DNA from: Campylobacter magnus
Lineage (GTDB): Bacteria > Campylobacterota > Campylobacteria > Campylobacterales > Campylobacteraceae
Assembly (NCBI RefSeq): GCF_028649595.1
Contig: NZ_JAQSLK010000009.1
Span: 1 to 41,285, forward strand
DNA: 41,285 bases
Direction: 5' to 3'
The notes under the pieces were generated by a model, which did not search any database, was not told where the DNA came from, and saw only the letters and a program-made list of their open reading frames with translations. This document shows, in pieces, positions 23,363-32,252 of the stretch. Position 1 is the first letter of the stretch; the number at the start of each line of letters is the position of its first letter. The translations under genes were made by a program, and so were the position numbers.

Positions 23363-24952
23363 ATGGCTTTTCGTATTAACACTAATATCACAGCGATGAA
23401 CAACCACAACAACGCTCGTAAGACCGACGATAGACTAAACGCGTCTTTAGCTCACCTAAGCTCTGGTCTACGCATTAACAAAGCTGCTGATGATGCATCA
23501 GGTATGACTATCGCTGATAGTTTAAGATCACAAGCAAACTCTCTTAATCAAGCTATCGCAAACGGCAACGATGCTATCGGTATTGTTCAAACAGCAGATG
23601 GTGCGATGGAAGAGCAAATCCAAATCACAGATACAATCCGTGTAAAAGCTATCCAAGCAGCACAAGATGGTCAAAGCACTGATTCAAGAAAAGCACTTCA
23701 AGCTGACATTAGCCGCTTGCTAGAAGAGCTAGATAATATCGCTAAAACTACTAGCTTTAATGGCAAACAACTACTAAATGGTAACTTTAGCAATCAAAAC
23801 TTCCAAATCGGTGCTTATAGCAATGAAACAGTTCAAATCAGCATAGGTGCAACTGAGAGTTCTAAGATTGGGCATACTAGGTTTGAGACTAGCCAAACGT
23901 TTGTTTATAGTAACTCAGGCGCATTATCAGCTAGAACAGTAGGCATAGAACTAAGCGGCATTGATGGTTTCCCTAATGGATATAAATTCCAAGATATAAC
24001 TGGTACTGAGCTAGCAACTAACGGTTTTAAAGCTATTGTTGATCGTCTAAATGGTGTATCTGATACAACAGGCGTTAGAGCAAAGGTTACAAACTCTATT
24101 ACCTTCTCAGGCATCATAGCTGATGGAACTGTAAAAGGCCTAGAAATCAACGGTGCAACAATCGGCGATATAGAGCTAAAAGCAGGTGATGGCAATGCCG
24201 TTCTAGCAAATGCAATAAACGCTGTAAAAGCTCAAACTGGAGTAGAGGCTACTGTAACTGATGGTAAACTAACTCTAACTGCTCGTGATGGTAGAGCCAT
24301 GAATATTAAAACATTCTCTAAAACTGCTTCTGTAATGGGAGCTATAACTGGCAAATTCAGTGCTGGTAAGTCTATCCTAGGTAGCCTTTCTCTTGTAAGA
24401 GAAGATGCTAGAGATATAGTTATCGGCATAAAAGGTCTATCAGGTGGAGATCAAGTTCTTGGTGCATATGCTCTGGCAACTAAAGGTATGTCAACAGGTG
24501 TCCTAAACTCTGTGGCTCAAACAGCTACTGTAACTCTAGCTGATTTAAATACTGGAATTTTAACTGGTAAAGCTGCGGCTGCTATGGGCTACTTCCATGC
24601 TGGTCAGTTTTCTAGCTCACAATACTCAAGTGGCACTTACGCTGACCAACTAAGCGGTGTTACAACCTATGGTGGTGCGCAAGCGATGATTAGCGTGGCT
24701 GAATCAGCTCAAAAACAGCTTGATAGAATCCGCTCTGATATCGGCTCAGTTCAAAACCAAATCGTAGCTACTATAAATAATATTAGCACAACTAGGGTAA
24801 ATGTAAAAGCAGCTGAGAGCCAAATCCGTGATGTAGACTTTGCTAGTGAAGCAAGTAACTTTAACAAATACAACCTACTAGCACAATCAGGCAGCTACGC
24901 TCTAAGCCAAGCAAATACCGTTCAGCAAAATGTCATGAGACTACTCCAGTAG
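23363..24952 (+). CDS. flaB: Flagellin B (sigma-54 dependent)
   Basis: The 529-residue flagellin has the conserved N-terminal D0/D1 (MAFRINTNITAMNNHNNARK, LSSGLRINKAADDASGMTIA) and C-terminal D1/D0 (IRDVDFASEASNFNKYNLLA, NTVQQNVMRLLQ). A variable centre rich in Ser/Thr is available for glycosylation. It is almost identical to flaA at 32298, including a 461-bp block (24218-24678) with no nucleotide difference. The sigma-54 promoter at 23233 makes this the FlaB equivalent. A terminator follows at 25041. No polymorphic tract interrupts the gene. Confidence 0.95.
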   Translation: MAFRINTNITAMNNHNNARKTDDRLNASLAHLSSGLRINKAADDASGMTIADSLRSQANSLNQAIANGNDAIGIVQTADGAMEEQIQITDTIRVKAIQAAQDGQSTDSRKALQADISRLLEELDNIAKTTSFNGKQLLNGNFSNQNFQIGAYSNETVQISIGATESSKIGHTRFETSQTFVYSNSGALSARTVGIELSGIDGFPNGYKFQDITGTELATNGFKAIVDRLNGVSDTTGVRAKVTNSITFSGIIADGTVKGLEINGATIGDIELKAGDGNAVLANAINAVKAQTGVEATVTDGKLTLTARDGRAMNIKTFSKTASVMGAITGKFSAGKSILGSLSLVREDARDIVIGIKGLSGGDQVLGAYALATKGMSTGVLNSVAQTATVTLADLNTGILTGKAAAAMGYFHAGQFSSSQYSSGTYADQLSGVTTYGGAQAMISVAESAQKQLDRIRSDIGSVQNQIVATINNISTTRVNVKAAESQIRDVDFASEASNFNKYNLLAQSGSYALSQANTVQQNVMRLLQ

Positions 24953-25040
24953 GTCAAATAACATTTCTGTGAAAATGTTATGCGCTTGCTTCAATAATCT
25001 AGCATCATAGCCGCTGTAATCGTAAAATCATAACCTTAGA

Positions 25041-25087
25041 CCAGGAATTCTAGAATTCTAAAATCTAGAATTCCTAGCCTTTTTTTA
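25041..25087 (+). terminator. Rho-independent terminator after flaB
   Basis: CCAGGAATTCTAGA and TCTAGAATTCCTAGCC form the stem (one mismatch), followed by TTTTTTTATTT. It is built from the genome's GAATTC repeat. The flaA terminator at 33934 is its near copy. Confidence 0.8.
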
Positions 25088-25530
25088 TTTACCTTAGGAA
25101 TTCTAGAATTCCGTCATTGCGGAAATTCCGTCATTGCGAGGAAGTAAAGCGACCGAAGCAATCTCTTAGAATTTACTACAAAAAATTTAAGGGAATTCTA
25201 GAATTCCCTAAAAAATCTAGAATTCCTAAGGATAAATTTAGAATTCCAAGAATAAATTTAGAATTCCTAGAGATTGCTTCGCTTCGCTCGCAATGACGAA
25301 AATTATAGAATTCATAGCCTTGTGTCATCCCCCAACTTGACCCTAGGATCTCATCACAAATAATCTAGAATTACTAGGGGTTTTTTGTGTTTATATCATT
25401 TAAGAATTCTAGAATTCCATATAGAGATCCCCCAAAGGGGTTTGACATGGTGCGCCTTGTTTAGCTTAGGAATTCTGGAATTCTAAATCTAGAATTCCTA
25501 GAGATTACTTCGCTCGCAATGACGAAAAAT
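25088..25530. repeat. Repeat region between convergent flaB and mobA
   Basis: About 20 GAATTC sites, three CGCAATGACG-type repeats (25117-25165, 25260-25300, 25501-25525) and one degenerate REP-like dyad fill this stretch. The first part, around 25090-25135, matches the flank downstream of flaA. No gene is seen. Confidence 0.85.
25322..25446. repeat. Degenerate REP-like dyad element
   Basis: GTCATCCCCCAACTTGACCC starts the left arm; the right arm GATCCCCCAAAGGGGTTTGAC is shortened and changed. The loop is expanded. Same family as 265-350. Confidence 0.7.
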
Positions 25531-26115
25531 CTAGAATTCCCTAGCAAATTCTAAGGCTTTTTTAAAATCATCTTTGTAATTTATATTTAAAAAATCACGC
25601 TCAAACTCTACGCTAGTAGAGTGGCAAAGATTTAGAAGTTTGTGTATGGCTAGCTCGCCTGCTGCTATTTGCTCTCTTGCCTTAGCTGCTATGCTAGGGC
25701 GAAAAAATCCGCATAAAAAATGCTCTTTTTTGCTATCCTTTGCGTAGCAAATATCAAAGTCCTTTAAACTCTTAAAAAGCGTAAAAATCTCAGCCTCGCT
25801 AATAAATGGCATATCAGCTGGCAGTATAAAAACTGGCTTAGAAAAATTTTTATCAAGGCAAAAATTTTTATCAAGGCAAGCAAGAACAAAAATCGGCGCA
25901 AACTCGCTAAAATCATCAATGAGAAGTGGCAAGGGCACAGAGAACTTCGCAGTCTTAGCGCAGACTTTCACAGAGCCAAAAACACGGCTCAAACGCTCAT
26001 ATAAAAAATGCGTAATACTAGCAAAATCCCCAAAAGGCTCGGTGGTTTTATCACTGCCAAAACGGCTGCTTTTACCACCGGCTAAAATAAGAGCATTATA
26101 GTTTTTTAAATTCAT
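25531..26115 (-). CDS. mobA: Molybdenum cofactor guanylyltransferase MobA
   Basis: MobA links GMP to molybdopterin to give the dinucleotide cofactor used by formate dehydrogenase, nitrate reductase and similar enzymes. The nucleotide-binding motif is LILAGGKSSRFGSDK and the metal-binding motif PADMPF. With ATG 26115 it has 194 residues. ATG 26124 and a TTG at 26133 (behind CAGGGC) are alternatives; all overlap the upstream gene. An 18-bp perfect tandem duplication at 25842-25877 encodes CLDKNF twice, an in-frame slip in this copy. It is last in an AI-2E/unknown/mobA operon. Confidence 0.9.
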   Translation of the reverse strand: MNLKNYNALILAGGKSSRFGSDKTTEPFGDFASITHFLYERLSRVFGSVKVCAKTAKFSVPLPLLIDDFSEFAPIFVLACLDKNFCLDKNFSKPVFILPADMPFISEAEIFTLFKSLKDFDICYAKDSKKEHFLCGFFRPSIAAKAREQIAAGELAIHKLLNLCHSTSVEFERDFLNINYKDDFKKALEFAREF

Positions 26116-26779
26116 ATTTGGCATTTGGCGCAAAAAATAGCCCTGTTGTGCCCTTCAGCGTGCTATCAAGCTCAAAAGTAGCTTCAATGCCATCTATCAG
26201 AGCCTTTGCGCCGTTTTTTAGCTTTGAAGCCATAGCAAACATCGCTGAGCCTTTTAGTGCTACTTGTTCTGCTGGCAGACAAAACACGCTAGCACCGTTA
26301 AAATCAGCTCCATCTTCTAGCTCGCTCATTTTAAGAGGGGCGTTTAGTTCATAAGGCTTGCCGTTTATACCGATCACGCAAAAGCCAAATTTTTTGCTAA
26401 GGGCACCCAGCATAAAAGCGATATTTGCGCTGTTTGCGCCGCTAAAGTTTTCAGGTGCTACGATGATGCCATCACAAGAGCTAAAAAACTCGCAAAGCGT
26501 CTGTATTTCTTCTTCGCTAGCATTGCTCTCACCGCTTAGATAGCCCTGGTCTATTTCAGGGAATTCTATCTCAGGGAATTCTAAAACTCTAGCGCAAACC
26601 AAGGCTAAAACAAAGCCCAAAGTATCTATCTCATACTTTAAAAAATGATGATTTTTAATAGCACTAAAAAGCACCTCATCATCTAGTGGAGATACCACAA
26701 AAACCTCATCGTCCTTGTGTCTAGCTATAAACTTGCTTGTTTGTGCGCTAAGAAGCGTCGCAAAAGATAGTATTTTCAT
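26096..26779 (-). CDS. Hypothetical protein, 227 aa
   Basis: I do not recognise this gene with certainty. It encodes a soluble protein without signal peptide. Segments such as DGIIVAPENFSGANSANIAF and the late VALKGSAMFAMASKLKNGAK with DGIEATFELDSTLKG remotely recall the NuoF/NuoG-like proteins of Campylobacterota complex I, but no nuo gene is nearby. Residues about 67-77 read LEFPEIEFPEI, coming from a 15-bp tandem copy of the repeat TCAGGGAATTCTA (26554-26583) inserted in frame. It overlaps the AI-2E gene by four bases and mobA downstream, so all three are co-translated. Confidence 0.7.
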   Translation of the reverse strand: MKILSFATLLSAQTSKFIARHKDDEVFVVSPLDDEVLFSAIKNHHFLKYEIDTLGFVLALVCARVLEFPEIEFPEIDQGYLSGESNASEEEIQTLCEFFSSCDGIIVAPENFSGANSANIAFMLGALSKKFGFCVIGINGKPYELNAPLKMSELEDGADFNGASVFCLPAEQVALKGSAMFAMASKLKNGAKALIDGIEATFELDSTLKGTTGLFFAPNAKYEFKKL

Positions 26780-27768
26780 TTTTCTGCCTTATCACTTAGT
26801 AAAATTGCTATAAACTTAAAGTTTTTGCTCTCATCTAGGGCTAGTTTTATACTCATAGTCAGTGGAACTGCCAAAAACATACCGCCCACGCCTAGCAAAA
26901 AGCCCCAAAAAATCAAGCTTAGCACCACAGCAAGTGCTGATATGCCAAGCCCACTGCCAAGAAACTTTGGTTCTATAAAATTGCCTATTGCTATGTTTAT
27001 TACTAGATAATACACGCTTAGCCACAGCGCAGATATAGGCTCTCCTGTAAGCAGTGCTAGCAAAATCGCAGGCACAGCCGCAATAGTGCTACCAACTGTC
27101 GGTATATAGTTAAAAGCAAAGGCTATTAGAGCAAGTAGCAGTGCATAAGGAACAGAAAAATAATAAAGCGCAGGCAGTAAGATAACAGCAGTACCTATTG
27201 ATGAGATTGTTTTTATTAGCACATAGCGTTTTAGCTTTGAGGCGAAGTTATCCATCACAGAGCTAGTCCTGCTGCCAAGTAGCTCGATTTTTTGTGAGAA
27301 AATCGGTGCCTCAAAGCTCATAAATACAACCAAAAGCAGCACCAAAAAGCTCTTTGTTAGCACCTCGCTAGTGCCTTTTGCCACAGCACCTGCTGAGCTA
27401 AAAATGCGCTCCAAATTGTCCTTTAAAAGCCCACCAGTCTCAAAAGAAATCCCATGAGCATCCAGCCACGCAATACTAGCGTTTATCACAGCATTTAGCT
27501 TTTGTTCATAAAGTGGCAAGTCGCGAGCTAGACTGCTGCCAGCATCAGCTATAATAGCACCAAAAAGATAAAAAATATAGCCAAAAAGCCCCATGAGAAC
27601 CACAAGCGCAATACCCCTAGGCACTCTGCGCTTCATAAGAAGGCTCATAAGCGGCGAGACCGCAACAGTGATGAAAATAGCTAGCAAAAACGGCACAACG
27701 ATAGAACTAGCAAGGCTGATACCAGCACAAGCTATAACAAAAGCCGCAAAGGTAATAATCTCTCTCAT
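26776..27768 (-). CDS. AI-2E family transporter (PerM/TqsA type)
   Basis: The 330-residue inner-membrane protein has the family layout. Two or three membrane segments at the start (FAAFVIACAGISLASSIVV, LLAIFITVAVSPLMSLLM, VLMGLFGYIFYLFGA) are followed by a soluble stretch (about 70-150). Then come further segments including FAFNYIPTVGSTIAAVPAIL, NFIEPKFLGSGLGISALAV and FLAVPLTMSIKLALDE. The last two stretches are the family's best-conserved parts. Members export autoinducer-2 or act as antiporters; the substrate here is unknown. Its promoter region faces the first maf gene and contains a perfect inverted repeat. Confidence 0.9.
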   Translation of the reverse strand: MREIITFAAFVIACAGISLASSIVVPFLLAIFITVAVSPLMSLLMKRRVPRGIALVVLMGLFGYIFYLFGAIIADAGSSLARDLPLYEQKLNAVINASIAWLDAHGISFETGGLLKDNLERIFSSAGAVAKGTSEVLTKSFLVLLLVVFMSFEAPIFSQKIELLGSRTSSVMDNFASKLKRYVLIKTISSIGTAVILLPALYYFSVPYALLLALIAFAFNYIPTVGSTIAAVPAILLALLTGEPISALWLSVYYLVINIAIGNFIEPKFLGSGLGISALAVVLSLIFWGFLLGVGGMFLAVPLTMSIKLALDESKNFKFIAILLSDKAEK

Positions 27769-27797
27769 AGGGCTAATTTTAGCAGATTTTTTTTAAT

Positions 27798-27831
27798 TTA
27801 TAAGCAAATTTGAAACTAAATTTGCTTATAA
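27798..27831. promoter_or_regulatory. Perfect 14-bp inverted repeat over the maf promoter
   Basis: TTATAAGCAAATTT and AAATTTGCTTATAA flank the six bases GAAACT. The right arm runs into TATAAT at 27828-27833, a likely -10 for the first maf gene, and the left arm gives TTATAA for the divergent AI-2E gene. The symmetry suggests an operator shared by both directions. Confidence 0.55.
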
Positions 27832-27858
27832 TCTAGCAAAATAATCAAAGGATAACAG

Positions 27859-29805
27859 ATGAGTAACGAAGAGTTTTCGCAAATAATAGTAGCTCTAACT
27901 AAAAAAGATAAAAAGCTTTTATCAACATTTGAAAAAAATCTTTTGGGCGTGGCTTACTACCTGGCACCACTTGCTAAAAGGCTAATAGAGCTTGGTGGCA
28001 ACAAAAGCTTTAATGTCTATGCTGGCTCTAACCCACTAGATATAAACATAATAGCCGCTGATGGCTCAAAGTATATGTATGAAAATCCTTTAAAAGACAC
28101 TCAAAATCAGCTTGAAAGCTTTGAAAAAGCTTATTCTCGCTATGGCTCGCTTTTTATTTATGGGCTTGGAAATGGCGTGCTTTTAAAAGGAATTTTACAA
28201 AACCAAACTCATAAGACTATAGTTGTATTTGAGCCAGAAATTGAGATTATTTATATAGTTTTTCATCTTTTTGATTTTAGTAAAGAGCTTCTTAGCTCTC
28301 GCTTAGTTATAGCTAGCAGTGAGCTATTTACTCCCACTCATTACTGTGTTATATCGCAGATGGAAGATGTGTTAAACCACGCTAGAGTATATAATCTATA
28401 TATAAACTGCTCTTTTTATGATGCTTACCACGCTGATATGTGCAAAATAAATGAAAATATAACAAGCGTCTTTACGCACTGCTTAAAAGTAATAGGCAAC
28501 GATAGCACAGATGCACTAATAGGCATAAACCACACAACAGCTCATATCCCAGATATGATAGAGTCTATACCTTTAAAAAACATAATAAATCAAAGAACTA
28601 AAAAAACCAAAACCGCTATCATAGTCTCAACTGGACCTAGTCTAAATAAACAACTAGAGCTTTTAAAACAAGCCCAAAACCACGCTACTATAATAAGCGT
28701 AGATTCTAGCTATCCTATACTAAAAGCTCATGGCATAAAGCCTGATTATGTAACATCAATTGAAAGAGTGGAGTGGACAAGTGAGTTTTTTAATTCAGAG
28801 CCTAGCGAGTTTGATAAAGATATTATTTTTCTAACAGCTACTCTAACTCATCCTACCACGGTAAAATATCTAAAAGGTAGAAATGCTGCTTATATCCTTA
28901 GACCTTTGTCTTATGAACTTGGCTTTGAGGATAATGACTTTGGCTACATAGGCGGTGGGCAATCAGCTGCTCATTTATCTTTTGATATAGCTGTAGCCTT
29001 AGAGCATGAAAGAATTATATTTATAGGTCAAGACCTAGCTTATGGCGAGGGCAGAAGCTCTCATGCCAAAGGACATATCTTTTCTGGCAATAGTGATAAA
29101 AAGAAAGAATCAAAATACACCATAGCTTATGGCGGAGAGGGCATGGCTGAGACTATGGAGGTGTGGAATATTTTTAGAGAGTTTTTTGAACATATTATAG
29201 CTATAGTACAACGTAAAAACCAAAACCTACTTATCTATAACTGCACCGAAGGTGGTGCTAGGATAGCAGGAACTATAGAAAAGCCCTTTAAAGCTGTGCT
29301 AGAAGAGGTCTTTGATGAGATAAAGCCTAGCATGCCACTACCAACTAAGCTAAATGAAGCCCAACAAAAAGCCAAGCTAAAAAGATACAAAAAGCATATA
29401 CAAAAAATCATAGCTTTTGGCAAAGAATTACAAGATAAATGCGAAAAGCTATTTTTAGAACTAGCAAAGCAAGTTGAACTAGCAAAAGAGTTAAAAGAAC
29501 AAGGTAAAGATGAGCAAATAGACTTTGGCAGCCTACAAAAAATCTCAGCCAAACTAGACAAGCTAAAAGAGCTTTTTGAAGATAAGCTATTTAGGGATAC
29601 TTATTATACTATTACTTCTAGTTTTATCCACAATCAAGAACTAGAACTTACCACTATAAAAGTCCGCCCAAGCAATAACGATGAAGAGAAAAAAGAAAAG
29701 CTCTTAGAGTGGGTAAGCGTCCATGGACACTGGCTATTTAGCATAGCTGGCATGATATCTGTAATGAGAGAAAATCTAGAAAAATCATCCCTCTGGCTAA
29801 AATAG
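27859..29805 (+). CDS. Motility accessory factor (Maf), copy 1
   Basis: Maf proteins (DUF115, MptE-like) are needed for flagellin modification by pseudaminic- or legionaminic-type sugars. The 648-residue protein has the N-terminal Maf part (NIIAADGSKYMYENPLKDT, FIYGLGNGVLLKGIL). The central DUF115 domain (about 250-440) contains TAIIVSTGPSLNKQLELL, IISVDSSYPILKAHGIKPDY and FIGQDLAYGEGRSSHAKGH. A helical, probably coiled-coil tail from about 490 is rich in Lys and Glu. AAAGGA precedes the ATG. It is paralogous to the next gene; both lie between the flagellin genes they probably serve. Sugar specificity cannot be told. Confidence 0.9.
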   Translation: MSNEEFSQIIVALTKKDKKLLSTFEKNLLGVAYYLAPLAKRLIELGGNKSFNVYAGSNPLDINIIAADGSKYMYENPLKDTQNQLESFEKAYSRYGSLFIYGLGNGVLLKGILQNQTHKTIVVFEPEIEIIYIVFHLFDFSKELLSSRLVIASSELFTPTHYCVISQMEDVLNHARVYNLYINCSFYDAYHADMCKINENITSVFTHCLKVIGNDSTDALIGINHTTAHIPDMIESIPLKNIINQRTKKTKTAIIVSTGPSLNKQLELLKQAQNHATIISVDSSYPILKAHGIKPDYVTSIERVEWTSEFFNSEPSEFDKDIIFLTATLTHPTTVKYLKGRNAAYILRPLSYELGFEDNDFGYIGGGQSAAHLSFDIAVALEHERIIFIGQDLAYGEGRSSHAKGHIFSGNSDKKKESKYTIAYGGEGMAETMEVWNIFREFFEHIIAIVQRKNQNLLIYNCTEGGARIAGTIEKPFKAVLEEVFDEIKPSMPLPTKLNEAQQKAKLKRYKKHIQKIIAFGKELQDKCEKLFLELAKQVELAKELKEQGKDEQIDFGSLQKISAKLDKLKELFEDKLFRDTYYTITSSFIHNQELELTTIKVRPSNNDEEKKEKLLEWVSVHGHWLFSIAGMISVMRENLEKSSLWLK

Positions 29806-29842
29806 GAATTCTAGAATTCCATAAACCAAAAAAGGATAAAAA

Positions 29843-31798
29843 ATGACAGAACAAGAATTCTCACGCCAAATAGAAGCAATAGCAAAGAAAAAAGGTACGA
29901 TATCAAAGTTTGAAAAAAACCTGCTAGCAGTAGCTATTTACTCAGCCCCGCTAGCCAAAAAGCTACTTGAAATTAATACAAACAAACGCTTTAATCTCTA
30001 CACAGGCAAAGACCCCATAGATATAAATATAATAGCCGCTGATGGCTCACGCTATATGTATGAAAATCCAGTTAGCGATGTAGAAAAACAGCTTGAAAGC
30101 TTTGAAAAAGAGTATTCTGGCTACAAAGCTCTTTTTATCTACGGACTTGGAAATGGCGTGCTTTTAAAAGGAATTTTAGGCAACCTAGCTCATAGCACTA
30201 CAGTAGTGTTTGAACCAGAAATTGAGATTATTTATGTAGTTTTACATTTGATTGATTTTAGTGCTGAGATTACGGGCTCTCGCTTAGTTATTTTTCAAAC
30301 AGATATAATGGAGTTTATGGACTACTATAACATAGTAGGGCTAAAAGATGTGCTATCTTGTGCTAGGCTTTATAGTCTTTTTGTCTCTTCGCCTTTTTAT
30401 GAGCGTTACACTAGCGACATGAGCCTAATCAACGAGAATATGACAAAAGCCTTCATGCAATACCTTAGAATCGCTGGCAACAACGGCGTAGACTCAATGA
30501 TAGGCGTAAATCACACCACGCTACATATCCCAGATATGCTAGAAGGAATTCCACTAAGCCATATCAAAAAACAAAGAAGCAAAAAAACCAAAACCGCTAT
30601 CATAGTCTCAACAGGCCCAAGCCTAGACAAACAGCTAGAACTGCTGAGAATTGCACAATCTCACGCCACCATAATCAGCGTAGATGCAAGCTACTCTATA
30701 CTAAAAGCTCGCGGCATAAAGCCTGATTTTGTTACTACAATGGAGCGAGCGGAACTAACAGCTGAGTTTTTTAACTCAGCTGTTAGTGCTTTTGATGATG
30801 AGATTATATTTTGCGCTACAACTCTTACGCACCCAAATACAGTAAAGTATCTAAAAGACAGAAACTCTAGCTACATCTTTCGTCCTTTACCTTATGAAGA
30901 AGGCTTTGATGATGAGGACTTTGGCTATCTTTGTGATGGGCCATCGGCTGCGCATTTGGCTTTTGATTTAGCCGCGTATTTAGAACACGAAAAAATCATT
31001 TTCATAGGACAAGACCTAGCTTACGGAAAAAACAGAAGCACGCACGCAGTAGGCCACACAGCCACCTTAGCTAGTCAAAAAGACAAAATGCAAAAGACAG
31101 AATATGCCCCAGCTTATGGCGGTGATGGTATGGTAGAGACCATGATGGTGTGGAATCTTTTTAGGCAGTATTTTGAGGCTATGGTAAGCAAAATCAAATC
31201 CGCAGATGAAAATATACAAGTCTACAACTGCACCGAAGGCGGTGCTAGGATAGCAGGAACCATAGAAGTACCTTTTAAAGAAATCTTAGAAAAAGAAGTT
31301 TTAACTGAGATAAAACCGCATTTTTCTTTGCCAAAAAAGTTAAATGATAGACAAAAAGAAGCCAAATATAAAAAATATTCAAAGCATATAAAATCTGTTT
31401 TAAGATACGGAGAAAAATTACAAAAAAAATGTGAAAAGCTGTTTTTAAAACTAGCAAAGCAAATAGAACTAGCTAAAAAACTAAAAGCTCAGGGAAAAAA
31501 TGACAAAATCAACTACGAAAAGCTAAAAGATCTAGCCTTGGAAATTGATGATTTTAAACTTGGTTTAGATGATAAAGTATTTGCAAGCTCGTATTATGCT
31601 GTGCTAAATAGCTACATCCAACACCAAGAACTAGAACTAACAGCCATCATGGCACGCCCTAGCGATACTGACGAAGAGAAAAAAGAAAAGCTCTTTCTTT
31701 GGGTTAGCGTCCATGGTGCTTGGCTATTTAACATAGCAGGCGGTATCTCAGTAATGAGAGAAAATATAGAAAAGAGCTCACAAAAGTGGCTAAGGTGA
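29843..31798 (+). CDS. Motility accessory factor (Maf), copy 2
   Basis: The 651-residue paralogue of the preceding gene has the same layout: NIIAADGSRYMYENPVSDV, TAIIVSTGPSLDKQLELL, FIGQDLAYGKNRSTHAVGH and a coiled helical tail. Long stretches are identical to copy 1 while others differ freely, for example residues 145-170 and the tail, so it is an old tandem duplication. A GGAATTCTAGAATTCC palindrome sits in the 37-bp gap between the two genes, and AAAGGA precedes the ATG. The copies may act on different sugars or flagellins; in C. jejuni several maf genes coexist and some are phase-variable. No homopolymer switch is seen here. Confidence 0.9.
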   Translation: MTEQEFSRQIEAIAKKKGTISKFEKNLLAVAIYSAPLAKKLLEINTNKRFNLYTGKDPIDINIIAADGSRYMYENPVSDVEKQLESFEKEYSGYKALFIYGLGNGVLLKGILGNLAHSTTVVFEPEIEIIYVVLHLIDFSAEITGSRLVIFQTDIMEFMDYYNIVGLKDVLSCARLYSLFVSSPFYERYTSDMSLINENMTKAFMQYLRIAGNNGVDSMIGVNHTTLHIPDMLEGIPLSHIKKQRSKKTKTAIIVSTGPSLDKQLELLRIAQSHATIISVDASYSILKARGIKPDFVTTMERAELTAEFFNSAVSAFDDEIIFCATTLTHPNTVKYLKDRNSSYIFRPLPYEEGFDDEDFGYLCDGPSAAHLAFDLAAYLEHEKIIFIGQDLAYGKNRSTHAVGHTATLASQKDKMQKTEYAPAYGGDGMVETMMVWNLFRQYFEAMVSKIKSADENIQVYNCTEGGARIAGTIEVPFKEILEKEVLTEIKPHFSLPKKLNDRQKEAKYKKYSKHIKSVLRYGEKLQKKCEKLFLKLAKQIELAKKLKAQGKNDKINYEKLKDLALEIDDFKLGLDDKVFASSYYAVLNSYIQHQELELTAIMARPSDTDEEKKEKLFLWVSVHGAWLFNIAGGISVMRENIEKSSQKWLR

Positions 31799-32040
31799 TT
31801 TTTTCTTGATTTTTTTCTAGGGAATTCTAGAATTCCTAGGCTAAAATCTAGAATTTCCAAGCCTTGTGTCATCCCCTGACTTGATCGGGGGATCTCATCA
31901 CAAATAATCTAGAATTCCCTATAGAGATCCTCGAGTCAAGCCCGAGGATGACATAGTACGCCTTGTTTAGCTAAGGAATTCTAGAATTCCTTAGCTAAAT
32001 TTTAGAATTCCTTAGAAAAATTCTAGAATTCCTAGATAAT
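31799..32040. repeat. Repeat region between maf copy 2 and the flaA promoter
   Basis: Several GGAATTCTAGAATTCC-type palindromes flank one REP-like dyad (annotated separately). They may end maf transcription before the flaA promoter, although no T-run follows. No gene is seen. Confidence 0.75.
31868..31952. repeat. REP-like dyad element
   Basis: GTCATCCCCTGACTTGATCG begins the left arm; GTCAAGCCCGAGGATGAC ends the right arm. The loop contains AATCTAGAATTCCC. Same family as 265-350. Confidence 0.85.
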
Positions 32041-32053
32041 TTTTCAAAAACAC

Positions 32054-32080
32054 TAAAGTTTTTAAGAATACTTACGATAT
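32054..32080 (+). promoter_or_regulatory. Sigma-28 (FliA) promoter of flaA
   Basis: TAAAGTTT at 32054-32061 and CGATAT at 32075-32080 are separated by 13 bases, matching the Campylobacter/Helicobacter FliA consensus. The predicted start near 32087 leaves a leader of about 210 bases, far longer than the short flaA leader known in C. jejuni. Confidence 0.88.
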
Positions 32081-32108
32081 ACTTCATGCAAATCGGCAAG
32101 GATGCCAC

Positions 32109-32252
32109 GGTTTGCTCTCATAGATTTATCACCCCAAAGAGCTAGGCAAAAAGCCTAGCTACTTTAAGGACTTGCCCGGGTAACAAAAGCAAGTTAAATC
32201 TAATGAAAATCCGGACGACCCGTCCGTTAAGAGCAAATCTGGGAGTGATGAA
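32109..32252 (+). ncRNA. Candidate structured RNA in the flaA leader
   Basis: The leader can fold as a pseudoknot around three hairpins. Stem 1 pairs GGTTTGCTCT (32109-32118) with AGAGCAAATC (32230-32239). A crossing stem pairs TTTATCACCCC (32125-32135) with GGGAGTGATGAA (32241-32252), with one bulged A and one G-U pair. Between them lie the hairpins AGCTAGGC/GCCTAGCT (32140-32160), ACTTGC/GCAAGT (32170-32194) and CGGAC/GTCCG (32212-32226). No GAATTC repeat intrudes. I cannot match it to a known riboswitch or ribozyme. It ends 45 bases before the flaA ATG, so it could control flaA expression. Confidence 0.55.

Noticed and set aside
23363-24952. Phase-variable tract in flagellin or maf genes
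   Set aside because: I looked for long G or C runs typical of Campylobacter contingency loci in the flaA, flaB and maf genes and saw none.
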